From assembly GCA_040510575.1 (NCBI GenBank), contig JBEVIU010000157.1, positions 1 through 6,413 of the forward strand: a stretch of 6,413 nt of DNA, read 5' to 3'. The DNA is from DASUMF01 sp040510575 (GTDB taxonomy: Bacteria; Actinomycetota; Acidimicrobiia; IMCC26256; DASPTH01). Below, piece by piece: positions 1 to 6,413 of the stretch; the first letter of the stretch is position 1; each line of letters opens with the position of its first letter. The notes under the pieces were generated by a model that saw nothing but the letters and a program-made list of their open reading frames with translations, ran no database searches and had not been told where the DNA came from. A program made the translations under genes and the position numbers.

Positions 1-763
1 GGGGGCCCGCTGCCGCTTCCGGGTGCTCGCGCTTCCCGTGCGTGACTAACCCCCCCACCCCCCCGGGCACCCCCTCGCGCACCCCGGGCGCCCCGACGAT
101 GTCGAGCGCGCACGTCTCGCTCGCGAGCACCCAGCCGCCGTCGGGCAGCAGCCCGAGCACGAGGGGCCAGAAGCCGTGCGGGTCGCGCACGCCGATCAAG
201 TGCGCCTCGTCCATGAGCACGAAGGAGAACCCGCCTTCGAGCTTCGGCAGCACCCGCTCCAACGCGTGCTCGAGGTCGCGACCGTCAGAGCGCGGCTCAC
301 CCGGGTACGCGGCCGCGACGAGCTCGGCGACGAGTGCGGAGTCGCTCGTGGAATCGAGTCGGCGCTCGGTCGGCAGCATGCCCGGGAGCATCCCCGCGGC
401 CGCGGCCAACTGCTCGGTGTTGGTGAGGTTGCCGTTGTGACCGAGCGCGAAGCCCGCGTCACCCACCGACCGGTACACCGGCTGCGCGTTGCGCCAGGTG
501 CTCGAACCGGTGGTGGAGTAGCGAACGTGGCCGATCGCGAGATGGCCGTCGAGCGGCGCGAGCCGGCGCTCGTCGAACACCTGGGTGACGAGGCCCATGT
601 CCTTCACCACGGTGACGAACTCGCCGTCGCTGACCGCGATCCCCGCCGACTCCTGGCCCCGGTGCTGGAGTGCGTAGAGGCCGAGGTAGGCGAGGTTGGA
701 CACCGGTTGCCCGGGGGCGTAGACGCCGAAGACGCCACACGCGTGGCCGACCTGGGGCTCCAT
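1..763 (-). CDS. purF: Amidophosphoribosyltransferase, N-terminal half (3' end beyond window)
   Basis: First enzyme of de novo purine synthesis: PRPP plus glutamine gives 5-phosphoribosylamine, in the cytoplasm. The ATG at 763 opens a frame that stays open to the left edge (254 codons of a protein usually near 480-510 residues). The visible part is the class II glutamine amidotransferase domain. The nucleophile is Cys9 in HACGVFGVY, so a short 8-residue propeptide would have to be removed. Also present are LQHRGQESAGIAV (32-44), GHVRYSTTG (78-86), GHNGNLTN (108-115), RRLDSTSDSALVAEL (134-148) and ASETCALDIVGA (214-225). An in-frame TGA lies seven codons upstream, and GAGGAG sits 3 nt before the ATG, so the start is firm. 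The phosphoribosyltransferase domain is outside the window. It follows purL after 77 nt and is probably co-transcribed. After residue ~198 the translation departs from family consensus (Trp199 where Arg is expected, then a glycine-rich run), which looks like sequence error. Confidence 0.95.
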   Translation of the reverse strand, partial: MEPQVGHACGVFGVYAPGQPVSNLAYLGLYALQHRGQESAGIAVSDGEFVTVVKDMGLVTQVFDERRLAPLDGHLAIGHVRYSTTGSSTWRNAQPVYRSVGDAGFALGHNGNLTNTEQLAAAAGMLPGMLPTERRLDSTSDSALVAELVAAAYPGEPRSDGRDLEHALERVLPKLEGGFSFVLMDEAHLIGVRDPHGFWPLVLGLLPDGGWVLASETCALDIVGAPGVREGVPGGVGGLVTHGKREHPEAAAGP

Positions 764-766
764 GTG

Positions 767-772
767 CTCCTC
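767..772 (-). promoter_or_regulatory. Ribosome binding site of purF
   Basis: GAGGAG on the minus strand, 3 nt before the purF ATG at 763. It is a strong Shine-Dalgarno match with short spacing. Together with the in-frame stop just upstream it fixes the purF start and explains the 8-residue leader before Cys9. Confidence 0.6.
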
Positions 773-840
773 AGTATCCCATCACGAGCTGCATCGGAAC
801 CGAAGCAGGCGGAATCGCGTACAAGCTCTTACCGGCAACG

Positions 841-3114
841 TCATACCGGGGCCGGTTCGTTCCCCAGGGCACGGGGAATGGCGTCGCGCCACGCGGCGGC
901 GGCCTCGGTGAGGGCGACATCGAAGGCGTGAGGGGCCACGAGCCGGTCTCCACCGGCGCGGCCGATCGCGGTGGCCGGTACCCCGGCATCGCCAGCGCGC
1001 GCGAGCACGGCGTCGACCCGATCCGACTCGACCGACAGCACCACACGGGACGTCGACTCGGAGAACCACGCCACGGCCTCGGCCTCCAGCGTGAGATGCG
1101 CGCCGGTGTCGCCGGCGATCGCCATCTCCGCGATCGCGACGGCGAGCCCGCCGTCGGAGCAGTCGTGGACACCGCCGACGATCCGGTCGCGCACGAGGGC
1201 GGTGACGAGATCGTGCAGCGCGATCGCGACCGGGAGGTCGACGGTGGGCGGCACGCCACCGCGGAGACCGTGACGGGTCGCCCATTCCGATCCACCGAGC
1301 TCGGCGCGCGTGTTGCCGAGCACCAGGATGCTGTGCCCTGACACCAGCGCAGCCGGGGGTGGCACGTCGGTGAGCGATTCGATCACGCCGACGAGGCCGA
1401 CCACTGGCGTGGGGTCGATGTCGCGGCCGCGCGACTCGTTGTAGAAGCTCACGTTGCCGCCGACGACCGGGATCCCGAGCGCGCGGCACGCGGCGCTCAT
1501 CCCGTCGACCGCCTCGGCAAACTGCCACATCACCTCGGGATGCTCGGGGTTCCCGAAGTTGAGGCAGTTGACGAGCGCGCGCGGTGTGGCGCCCACGCAC
1601 GCCAGGTTGCGCGCGGCCTCGACCACGGCCAGCTGCGCGCCCACCGAAGGATCGAGCGCGCAGAACCTCGCCTTGCCGTCGGTGACGAGCGCGAGCGCGC
1701 GTGTGGTGTCGGGGAGACGCAGCACCGTGGCGTCGCCACCCGGACCGACCACCGTGTTGAGGAAGAGCTGGTGGTCGTACTGGCGGTACACCCACGACTT
1801 GTCGGCGATGGTCGGCGCGGCGAGGAGGTGGAGCAACTCGTCGGAGAGGTCGGAGCCGGCGGGGAAACGTGGGGCGAGCTCGATCGCGGGATCGGCCGCC
1901 TGCACGGCCGCGAGCTGCTCGGGCACGGCGACCGGGCGGTCGTACACGGGCCCGTCACCCAGGCTCTCCACCGGCACGTCGGCGACCGGCGCGGCGTCGG
2001 ACGATCCAGGCGAGGGGGCGTCGCCACGCGGCGGCGCCGGGTTCGCGCCGGGCACGCCGATGGCGTCGAAGCGGCCGTCGAACACGCGGAAGCGGGCCGT
2101 GTCGGTGACGCGTCCGATCACCGACGCCCGGATCTCCCACCGCCGGCACAGCTCGAGGACCGGCTCGAGGTTCTCCGGCGTGACGATCGCGAGCATCCGC
2201 TCCTGGCTCTCGGAGGTCATGATCTCCACCGCGTTCATGCCCGGCTCGCGCTTCGCGATGCGCGCCAGGTCGACGTCCATTCCCGCGCCGGTCTTGGCCG
2301 CCGTCTCCGACGCCGCACACGAGATCCCCGCCGCACCGAGGTCTTGCACGCCGATGGCGAGGCCGGCGTCGAGCAGCTCGAGGCACGCCTCGATGCACCG
2401 CTTCTCCTCGAAGGGGTCGCCGACCTGCACCGACGGCCGCTTGGCCTCGGAGCCCTCCTCGAAGCCAGCGGACGCGAGCACGCTCGCACCGCCGATGCCA
2501 TCGCGTCCGGTGGCCGAGCCCAGCAACACCGCGAGGTTGCCGTCGCCCTCGGCCTTCGCGAGCACGAGGCGGTCGACCGGGAGCACGCCGAGGCACAGCA
2601 CGTTCACGAGCGGGTTCTCGGTGTAGCACTCGTCGAACACGACCTCGCCGCCCACCGTCGGCACCCCGACCGCGTTGCCGTAGCCGCTGATCCCCGCGAC
2701 GACGCCGTCGAAGAGGTAGCGCGTGCGGGCGTCGTCGAGCGGACCGAAGCGCAGCGGATCCATCAATGCGATCGGTCGCGCGCCCATCGAGAAGATGTCG
2801 CGGATGATGCCGCCGACGCCGGTTGCCGCGCCCTGGTAGGGCTCGACCGCGGACGGGTGGTTGTGGCTCTCGATCCGAAGGGCGACCGCGAGGCCGTCGC
2901 CCACGTCGATGACGCCGGCACCTTCCCCGGGCCCGACGAGCACCCACGGCGCAACGGTGGGGAACCGGCCGAGGTATCGCTTCGACGACTTGTACGAACA
3001 GTGCTCCGACCACATGACCGCGTACATCGCGAGCTCGAGCTCGGACGGCTCGCGGTCGAGCAGTTCCACGATCGCCGCGAGCTCGTCGTCGGTGAGGCCG
3101 AGCCTGCGGTGCAA
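841..3114 (-). CDS. purL: Phosphoribosylformylglycinamidine synthase subunit PurL (small type)
   Basis: ATP-dependent synthetase subunit of FGAM synthase: FGAR + glutamine + ATP gives FGAM, using ammonia delivered by PurQ with PurS as bridging subunit. The 757 residues fit the small PurL class (about 720-780), not the ~1300-residue fused enzyme. The N-terminal AIRS-type half has MWSEHCSYKSSKRYL (34-48), GPGEGAGVIDVGDG (61-74), RIESHNHPSAVEPYQGAATG (80-99), GIIRDIFSMGARPIA (102-116) and GVQDLGAAGISCAASE (255-270). The second half has DKSWVYRQYDHQL (438-450), NCLNFGNPEHPEVMWQF (516-532), PVVGGNVSFYNES (549-561) and GGVHDCSDGGLAVAIAEMA (647-665). A Pro/Ala/Ser-rich linker at about 357-384 joins them. 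The only conventional in-frame start is TTG at 3114, with GGAG 3 nt upstream. In-frame codons before it still read like a PurL N-terminus (...AEPDDAEP), so the true start could lie upstream. It is divergent from the plus-strand gene and precedes purF. Confidence 0.97.
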   Translation of the reverse strand: MHRRLGLTDDELAAIVELLDREPSELELAMYAVMWSEHCSYKSSKRYLGRFPTVAPWVLVGPGEGAGVIDVGDGLAVALRIESHNHPSAVEPYQGAATGVGGIIRDIFSMGARPIALMDPLRFGPLDDARTRYLFDGVVAGISGYGNAVGVPTVGGEVVFDECYTENPLVNVLCLGVLPVDRLVLAKAEGDGNLAVLLGSATGRDGIGGASVLASAGFEEGSEAKRPSVQVGDPFEEKRCIEACLELLDAGLAIGVQDLGAAGISCAASETAAKTGAGMDVDLARIAKREPGMNAVEIMTSESQERMLAIVTPENLEPVLELCRRWEIRASVIGRVTDTARFRVFDGRFDAIGVPGANPAPPRGDAPSPGSSDAAPVADVPVESLGDGPVYDRPVAVPEQLAAVQAADPAIELAPRFPAGSDLSDELLHLLAAPTIADKSWVYRQYDHQLFLNTVVGPGGDATVLRLPDTTRALALVTDGKARFCALDPSVGAQLAVVEAARNLACVGATPRALVNCLNFGNPEHPEVMWQFAEAVDGMSAACRALGIPVVGGNVSFYNESRGRDIDPTPVVGLVGVIESLTDVPPPAALVSGHSILVLGNTRAELGGSEWATRHGLRGGVPPTVDLPVAIALHDLVTALVRDRIVGGVHDCSDGGLAVAIAEMAIAGDTGAHLTLEAEAVAWFSESTSRVVLSVESDRVDAVLARAGDAGVPATAIGRAGGDRLVAPHAFDVALTEAAAAWRDAIPRALGNEPAPV

Positions 3115-3236
3115 CGGCTCCGCGTCGTCGGGTTCGGCAGCGGCAGAGGATGCGATGACGGGCTCCGGCGGGGGTCGGGGTCGCGCACATCCTACCGGTT
3201 CCCGTGCATTGGCCTTTTGCTCCGGCCCTTATTTCA

Positions 3237-3251
3237 CGACAGTGACTGTCG
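3237..3251. promoter_or_regulatory. 15-bp perfect palindrome, candidate operator
   Basis: CGACAG-TGA-CTGTCG: two 6-bp arms mirrored around a 3-bp centre, lying between the divergent purL and plus-strand gene. It ends 7 nt upstream of the -35 candidate of the plus-strand gene, and overlaps a possible -35 (TCGACA) on the purL strand. Size and symmetry suit a dimeric helix-turn-helix regulator. Part of the arm (ACTGTC) recurs at 3319-3324. Which regulator would bind is unknown. It does not look like the PurBox of Firmicutes. Confidence 0.4.
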
Positions 3252-3258
3252 AATGCCG

Positions 3259-3287
3259 TTGTGATAGAACCATCGCGACGGTGTTAT
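3259..3287 (+). promoter_or_regulatory. Candidate sigma-70-like promoter of the 133-residue gene
   Basis: TTGTGA at 3259-3264 and TGTTAT at 3282-3287 are separated by 17 nt and each match the vegetative consensus at 4 of 6 positions. Transcription would begin near 3294, giving a leader of about 55 nt before the ATG at 3349. The site lies in the A/T-richer part of the gap. Such matches arise by chance, so this stays a candidate. Confidence 0.4.
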
Positions 3288-3333
3288 CGGGGGCGGGTTC
3301 ACCTCATCATTGATTTCCACTGTCTGTTTGATT

Positions 3334-3339
3334 GGAAGG
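3334..3339 (+). promoter_or_regulatory. Ribosome binding site of the 133-residue gene
   Basis: GGAAGG lies 9 nt before the ATG at 3349. It favours that ATG over the in-frame TTG at 3310, which would add 13 residues unlike the rest of the protein (MISTVCLIGRSST). Confidence 0.5.
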
Positions 3340-3348
3340 TCGAGCACC

Positions 3349-3750
3349 ATGGCAAAGGCGAAGCGGTCCATGTCGGATGAACACAAAGCGGCACTCGCCG
3401 AGGGCCGCACCGAAGGCCGGGCGGTCAAGGCCTATCTGGAAGCGCTCGACAAGAATCGCCCCAAGCGTGGCCGCAAGCGCACCCCGGATTCGATCAAGAA
3501 GCGGCTCAACGCCATCGATGGCGAGCTTGCCGACGCATCGCCGATCCATCGTCTTCAGCTCATCCAGGAACGTATGGATCTCGGCAAGGAGCTGGCCACC
3601 ATGGACACCAAGGTCGACCTCTCCGCGCTCGAGGGGGCGTTCGTGAAGACTGCGGGTGGCTACGCCGATCGCAAGGGGATCTCCTACGCGGCGTGGCGGG
3701 AGCTGGGCGTGCCCGCCGACGTGCTGAAGCGAGCCGGAATCAGCCGCTGA
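3349..3750 (+). CDS. Uncharacterised small basic protein, possible DNA-binding protein
   Basis: 133 residues; I do not recognise a named family, though I have the impression of similar unnamed proteins in other actinomycetes. The start ATG at 3349 has GGAAGG 9 nt upstream. The N-terminal third is charged, with many Lys and Arg, ending in the very basic patch RPKRGRKRTP (37-46), which resembles an AT-hook without the exact RGRP core. Residues about 48-86 (from SIKKRLNAIDGEL to RMDLGKELATM) look helical and could form a coiled coil or helical hairpin. The C-terminal part, GISYAAWRELGVPADVLKRAG (110-130), has the spacing of a helix-turn-helix. There is no signal peptide or membrane segment, so it is probably cytoplasmic. 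It is the only plus-strand gene here, overlaps the 3' end of purQ by 11 nt and is divergent from purL. Its base composition is less G/C-rich than the pur genes. A nucleoid-associated or regulatory role is inference only. Confidence 0.8.
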   Translation: MAKAKRSMSDEHKAALAEGRTEGRAVKAYLEALDKNRPKRGRKRTPDSIKKRLNAIDGELADASPIHRLQLIQERMDLGKELATMDTKVDLSALEGAFVKTAGGYADRKGISYAAWRELGVPADVLKRAGISR

Positions 3751-4423
3751 GCACCGGCTGGCCGGCTGCCGCGAGCAGCGACTGCAACAGCACGACCCCG
3801 TCCGCGGAGCCGAGCAACGGATCGCTGGCCCGTTCGGGATGCGGCATCAGGCCAACGACGTTGCCCGCATCGTTCGCGATGCCGGCGATGTCGTCGAGGC
3901 TGCCGTTGGGATTGTCGACGTAGCGCACCACGACCCGATCGTCGTCGCGCAGACGACGCAACGTGTCGGGATCGCACACGTAGTTGCCCTCGAAGTGGTT
4001 GATCGGCACGCGGAGCACCGAGCCCGGGGTGGCGAGGCCGGTGAGCACCGACCGGTTCGTCTCCACACGGAGCTCGATCGTTTGGCACAGGAACCGCAGC
4101 CCTGCGTTCTTCTGCAGCGCGCCGGGGAGCAGGCCTGCCTCCGTGAGCACCTGGAAGCCGTTGCAGATCCCGACCACCGGGCCACCGTCGGCAGCGAAGG
4201 CCGACACCGCGGTCATGACGGGCGAGAACCGCGCGATCGCGCCGGTGCGGAGGTAGTCGCCGTGGGCGAACCCGCCGGGGACGACCACCGCGTCGCAGCC
4301 GCCGACCGATGCGTCGCCGTGCCACAGGAGCGTCGCGTTCGCGCCGAGGTGCTCGACCGCCCGCACCACGTCGAGCTCGCAGTTGGTCCCCGGGAACAGC
4401 ACCACGCCGACGCGAGCGCTCAC
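3740..4423 (-). CDS. purQ: Phosphoribosylformylglycinamidine synthase subunit PurQ (glutaminase)
   Basis: Class I glutamine amidotransferase subunit of FGAM synthase; it hydrolyses glutamine and passes ammonia to PurL. The 227 residues are the normal length. Motifs: VGVVLFPGTNCELD (5-18), VPGGFAHGDYLRTGAIARFS (48-67), the nucleophile elbow GICNGFQVLTEAGLLPGAL (85-103) with Cys87, NHFEGNYVC (142-150) and GLMPHPERASDPLLGSADG (191-209), in which His195 and Glu197 complete the triad. The frame is open upstream to 4501, but GTG at 4423 gives the family N-terminus (MSARVGVVLFPG), sits 7 nt after GAGG, and overlaps the purS stop as GTGA. The 3' end overlaps the convergent plus-strand gene by 11 nt, leaving no room for an intergenic terminator. 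Confidence 0.97.
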   Translation of the reverse strand: MSARVGVVLFPGTNCELDVVRAVEHLGANATLLWHGDASVGGCDAVVVPGGFAHGDYLRTGAIARFSPVMTAVSAFAADGGPVVGICNGFQVLTEAGLLPGALQKNAGLRFLCQTIELRVETNRSVLTGLATPGSVLRVPINHFEGNYVCDPDTLRRLRDDDRVVVRYVDNPNGSLDDIAGIANDAGNVVGLMPHPERASDPLLGSADGVVLLQSLLAAAGQPVLSG

Positions 4424-4689
4424 GAGCGGGCCTCGGCCACGTCTGCGGCGAGCTCGACGGTGTAGAGCTCGATCACTGGATTCGCGAGGAGCTGACGACA
4501 CATCTCGTCGACCTGCGCGCGGGCCTCGTCTTCCGAATCGGCGTCGAGCGCGAGGCGGATGGTCTTCGCGATCGACACCCCGGACACGTTGTCGTAACCC
4601 AACGCGGGGAGCGCGCGCTCCACCGTCGCCCCCGCAGGGTCGAGCACGCCGGGAAGGTGGGTGACGTCGATCCGCACCGCGTAGCGCAC
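4420..4689 (-). CDS. purS: Phosphoribosylformylglycinamidine synthase subunit PurS
   Basis: Small third subunit of FGAM synthase, needed to assemble PurL with PurQ. 89 residues from the GTG at 4689, close to the usual 80-90. Family features: YAVRIDVTHLPGVLDPAGATV (3-23), ALPALGYDNVSGVSIAKTIRL (26-46) and a C-terminal segment CRQLLANPVIELYTVEL (64-80). Two GTG codons compete. The one at 4695 overlaps the purC stop (GTGA) but abuts the Shine-Dalgarno, whereas GAGGAG (4695-4700) lies 5 nt from the GTG at 4689, so I prefer the latter; the alternative adds only Met-Ser. purC ends 2 nt upstream and purQ begins in a 4-nt overlap, so the three are coupled in translation. Confidence 0.95.
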   Translation of the reverse strand: MRYAVRIDVTHLPGVLDPAGATVERALPALGYDNVSGVSIAKTIRLALDADSEDEARAQVDEMCRQLLANPVIELYTVELAADVAEARS

Positions 4690-4691
4690 GC

Positions 4692-5572
4692 TCACTCCTC
4701 GTTCGCGAACCAGGTGTCGAAGCTCTCGCCGGTGATCGCCTCGTAGGCCTCGACGTAGCGGGCCCGCGTGCCCTCGATCACCGATTCGGGCAGGCGGGGC
4801 GGAGGGGGCTCGTGGTTCCACCCCAACTTGTTGTAGTGGTCACGCACGAACTGCTTGTCGAAGGAGCGCGGCGACGTGCCCACCGCGTACTCCTCCGCCG
4901 CCCAGTAGCGCGAGGAGTCGGGCGTGAGCATCTCGTCGATCACCAGGAGCGAGTCGTCGATCGTGCCGAACTCGAGCTTCGTGTCGGCGAGGATGAGCCC
5001 TCGCTCCTCGGCGTGCGCCGCACCGAACTCGTAGATCCGCAGGGTCAGGTCGCGAAGCTGCTCGAACCGCTCTGCGCCGACCAACTCGGCGGCCTCGGCG
5101 TCGGTGAGCGGGAGGTCGTGACCCTCCTCCGCCTTGCTCGTCGGTGTGAACAGCGGCTCGGGCAAGCGCTCGGCCTGCTGCAGTCCGGTCGGGAGCGTGT
5201 GGCCCTGCACCGCGCCGGTGTCCTGATAGGCGTCCCAGGCGGCGCCGAACAGGTAACCGCGCGCGACACACTCGAGCCGCACCGGGCGGGCGGCCTTCAC
5301 GAGCATCGCCCGTCCGGCGACATCGGCGCCTGCTGTCTCCGGGAAGTCGGTGGGGTCGGACGACACGAGGTGGTTCGGCGCGAGATGCGCGGTCTGCTCG
5401 AACCAGTAGGTGGACAACGCGGTGAGCACGCGGCCCTTGTCGGGCACCGGGTCGTCGAGCACGACGTCGAACACCGAGATCCGATCCGACGCGACGACCA
5501 GCATGCGATCGTGGTCGACTTCGTAGAGCTCACGCACCTTGCCCGTGTAGTGGTGCGGGAGCGCGACGTGGC

Positions 5573-5576
<4 letters not shown>
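4692..5576 (-). CDS. purC: Phosphoribosylaminoimidazole-succinocarboxamide (SAICAR) synthase
   Basis: Joins CAIR and aspartate with ATP to give SAICAR, in the cytoplasm. 294 residues, matching the longer (~290-300) class of PurC typical of actinomycetes rather than the ~240-residue form. Motifs: YTGKVRELYEVDHDRMLVVA (10-29), ASDRISVFDVVLDDPVPDKG (29-48), RLECVARGYLFGAAWDAY (100-117), FTPTSKAEEGHD (143-154), LILADTKLEFGTIDD (194-208) and VIDEMLTPDSSRYW (212-225). The frame is open far upstream (to 6047), but that extension is antifamily sequence read inside purB. GTG at 5576 gives the expected N-terminus and overlaps the purB stop as GTGA. It ends 2 nt before purS. Start and identity look secure. 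Confidence 0.97.
4695..4700 (-). promoter_or_regulatory. Ribosome binding site of purS, inside the end of purC
   Basis: GAGGAG on the minus strand, within the last codons of purC. Its 5-nt spacing to the GTG at 4689 decides between the two possible purS starts, since the GTG at 4695 shares a base with this site. Confidence 0.6.

Positions 5577-6413
<837 letters not shown>

Larger units (their letters stand above)
3115..3348. other. Divergent intergenic region between purL and the 133-residue gene
   Basis: This is the largest gap in the window (234 nt) and the only place where a promoter for purL-purF and one for the plus-strand gene can both sit. The part from about 3200 to 3345 is visibly richer in A/T than the flanking genes. 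It contains a perfect 15-bp palindrome (3237-3251), a plus-strand promoter candidate (3259-3287) and the ribosome binding site of the plus-strand gene. For the minus strand I find only weak candidates: TAGGAT at 3194-3189 as a -10 without a good -35, and TCGACA at 3252-3247 as a -35, overlapping the palindrome, without a good -10. I see no purine riboswitch or other RNA gene. Confidence 0.6.

Noticed and set aside
764..840. Possible promoter or attenuator in the 77-nt purL-purF gap
   Set aside because: I found only weak -35-like TTG boxes without a -10 and a short CGGAACCG palindrome. Nothing beyond the purF ribosome binding site is supportable.
1955..3190. 411-codon minus-strand frame starting with ATG at 3190 (MCATPTPAGA...)
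   Set aside because: It overlaps purL in another frame and is arginine-rich with no family motif. The ATG might matter only if a frameshift links it to purL.
3211..3228. GGCC...GGCC inverted repeat with TTTT in the loop, as a possible terminator
   Set aside because: The stem is only 4 bp, GGCC is self-palindromic, and the T run lies in the loop rather than after the stem.
1540..3264. 574-codon open frame on the plus strand across purL
   Set aside because: It is antisense to purL, whose motifs are unmistakable. Its translation is Arg/His/Val/Glu-rich low complexity, typical of the shadow of a high-GC gene.
3234..3549. Small minus-strand frames (3234-3428 and 3307-3549) antisense to the 133-residue gene
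   Set aside because: They have no family resemblance and no ribosome binding site. The plus-strand frame has a good RBS, a coherent basic/helical protein and the better start.

Overview
The window is part of a de novo purine (IMP) biosynthesis cluster from a high-GC bacterium. GTG and TTG starts, 4-nt GTGA start/stop overlaps, small PurL with separate PurS and PurQ, and the alanine/arginine-rich protein style all suggest an actinomycete-type genome (Actinomycetota). An Acidimicrobiia-like lineage is my impression only; no marker in the window fixes it.

Layout, right to left because all pur genes are on the minus strand: the C-terminal two thirds of purB (5573 to the window edge), purC (4692-5576), purS (4420-4689), purQ (3740-4423), then an uncharacterised 133-residue gene on the plus strand (3349-3750), then purL (841-3114) and the N-terminal half of purF (running off the left edge). 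purB-purC and purS-purQ share 4-nt GTGA overlaps, and purC-purS are 2 nt apart, so purB-C-S-Q looks like one translationally coupled unit. PurL, PurQ and PurS are the three subunits of one enzyme (FGAM synthase), yet purL is separated from purQ and purS by the opposite-strand gene.

Pathway roles: PurF makes phosphoribosylamine, PurLQS converts FGAR to FGAM, PurC makes SAICAR, and PurB cleaves SAICAR to AICAR (and adenylosuccinate to AMP). No purD, purN, purM, purE/K or purH is visible.

The least ordinary part is 3115-3750. A plus-strand gene for a small, lysine/arginine-rich, possibly DNA-binding protein overlaps the end of purQ by 11 nt tail to tail and is divergent from purL. The 234-nt divergent gap holds a perfect 15-bp palindrome and a plausible sigma-70-like promoter for the small gene. 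With no room for a terminator after purQ, minus-strand transcripts could run antisense through the small gene into purL. The left ~180 bases look like decayed sequence at a contig end, and the purF translation there should not be trusted.
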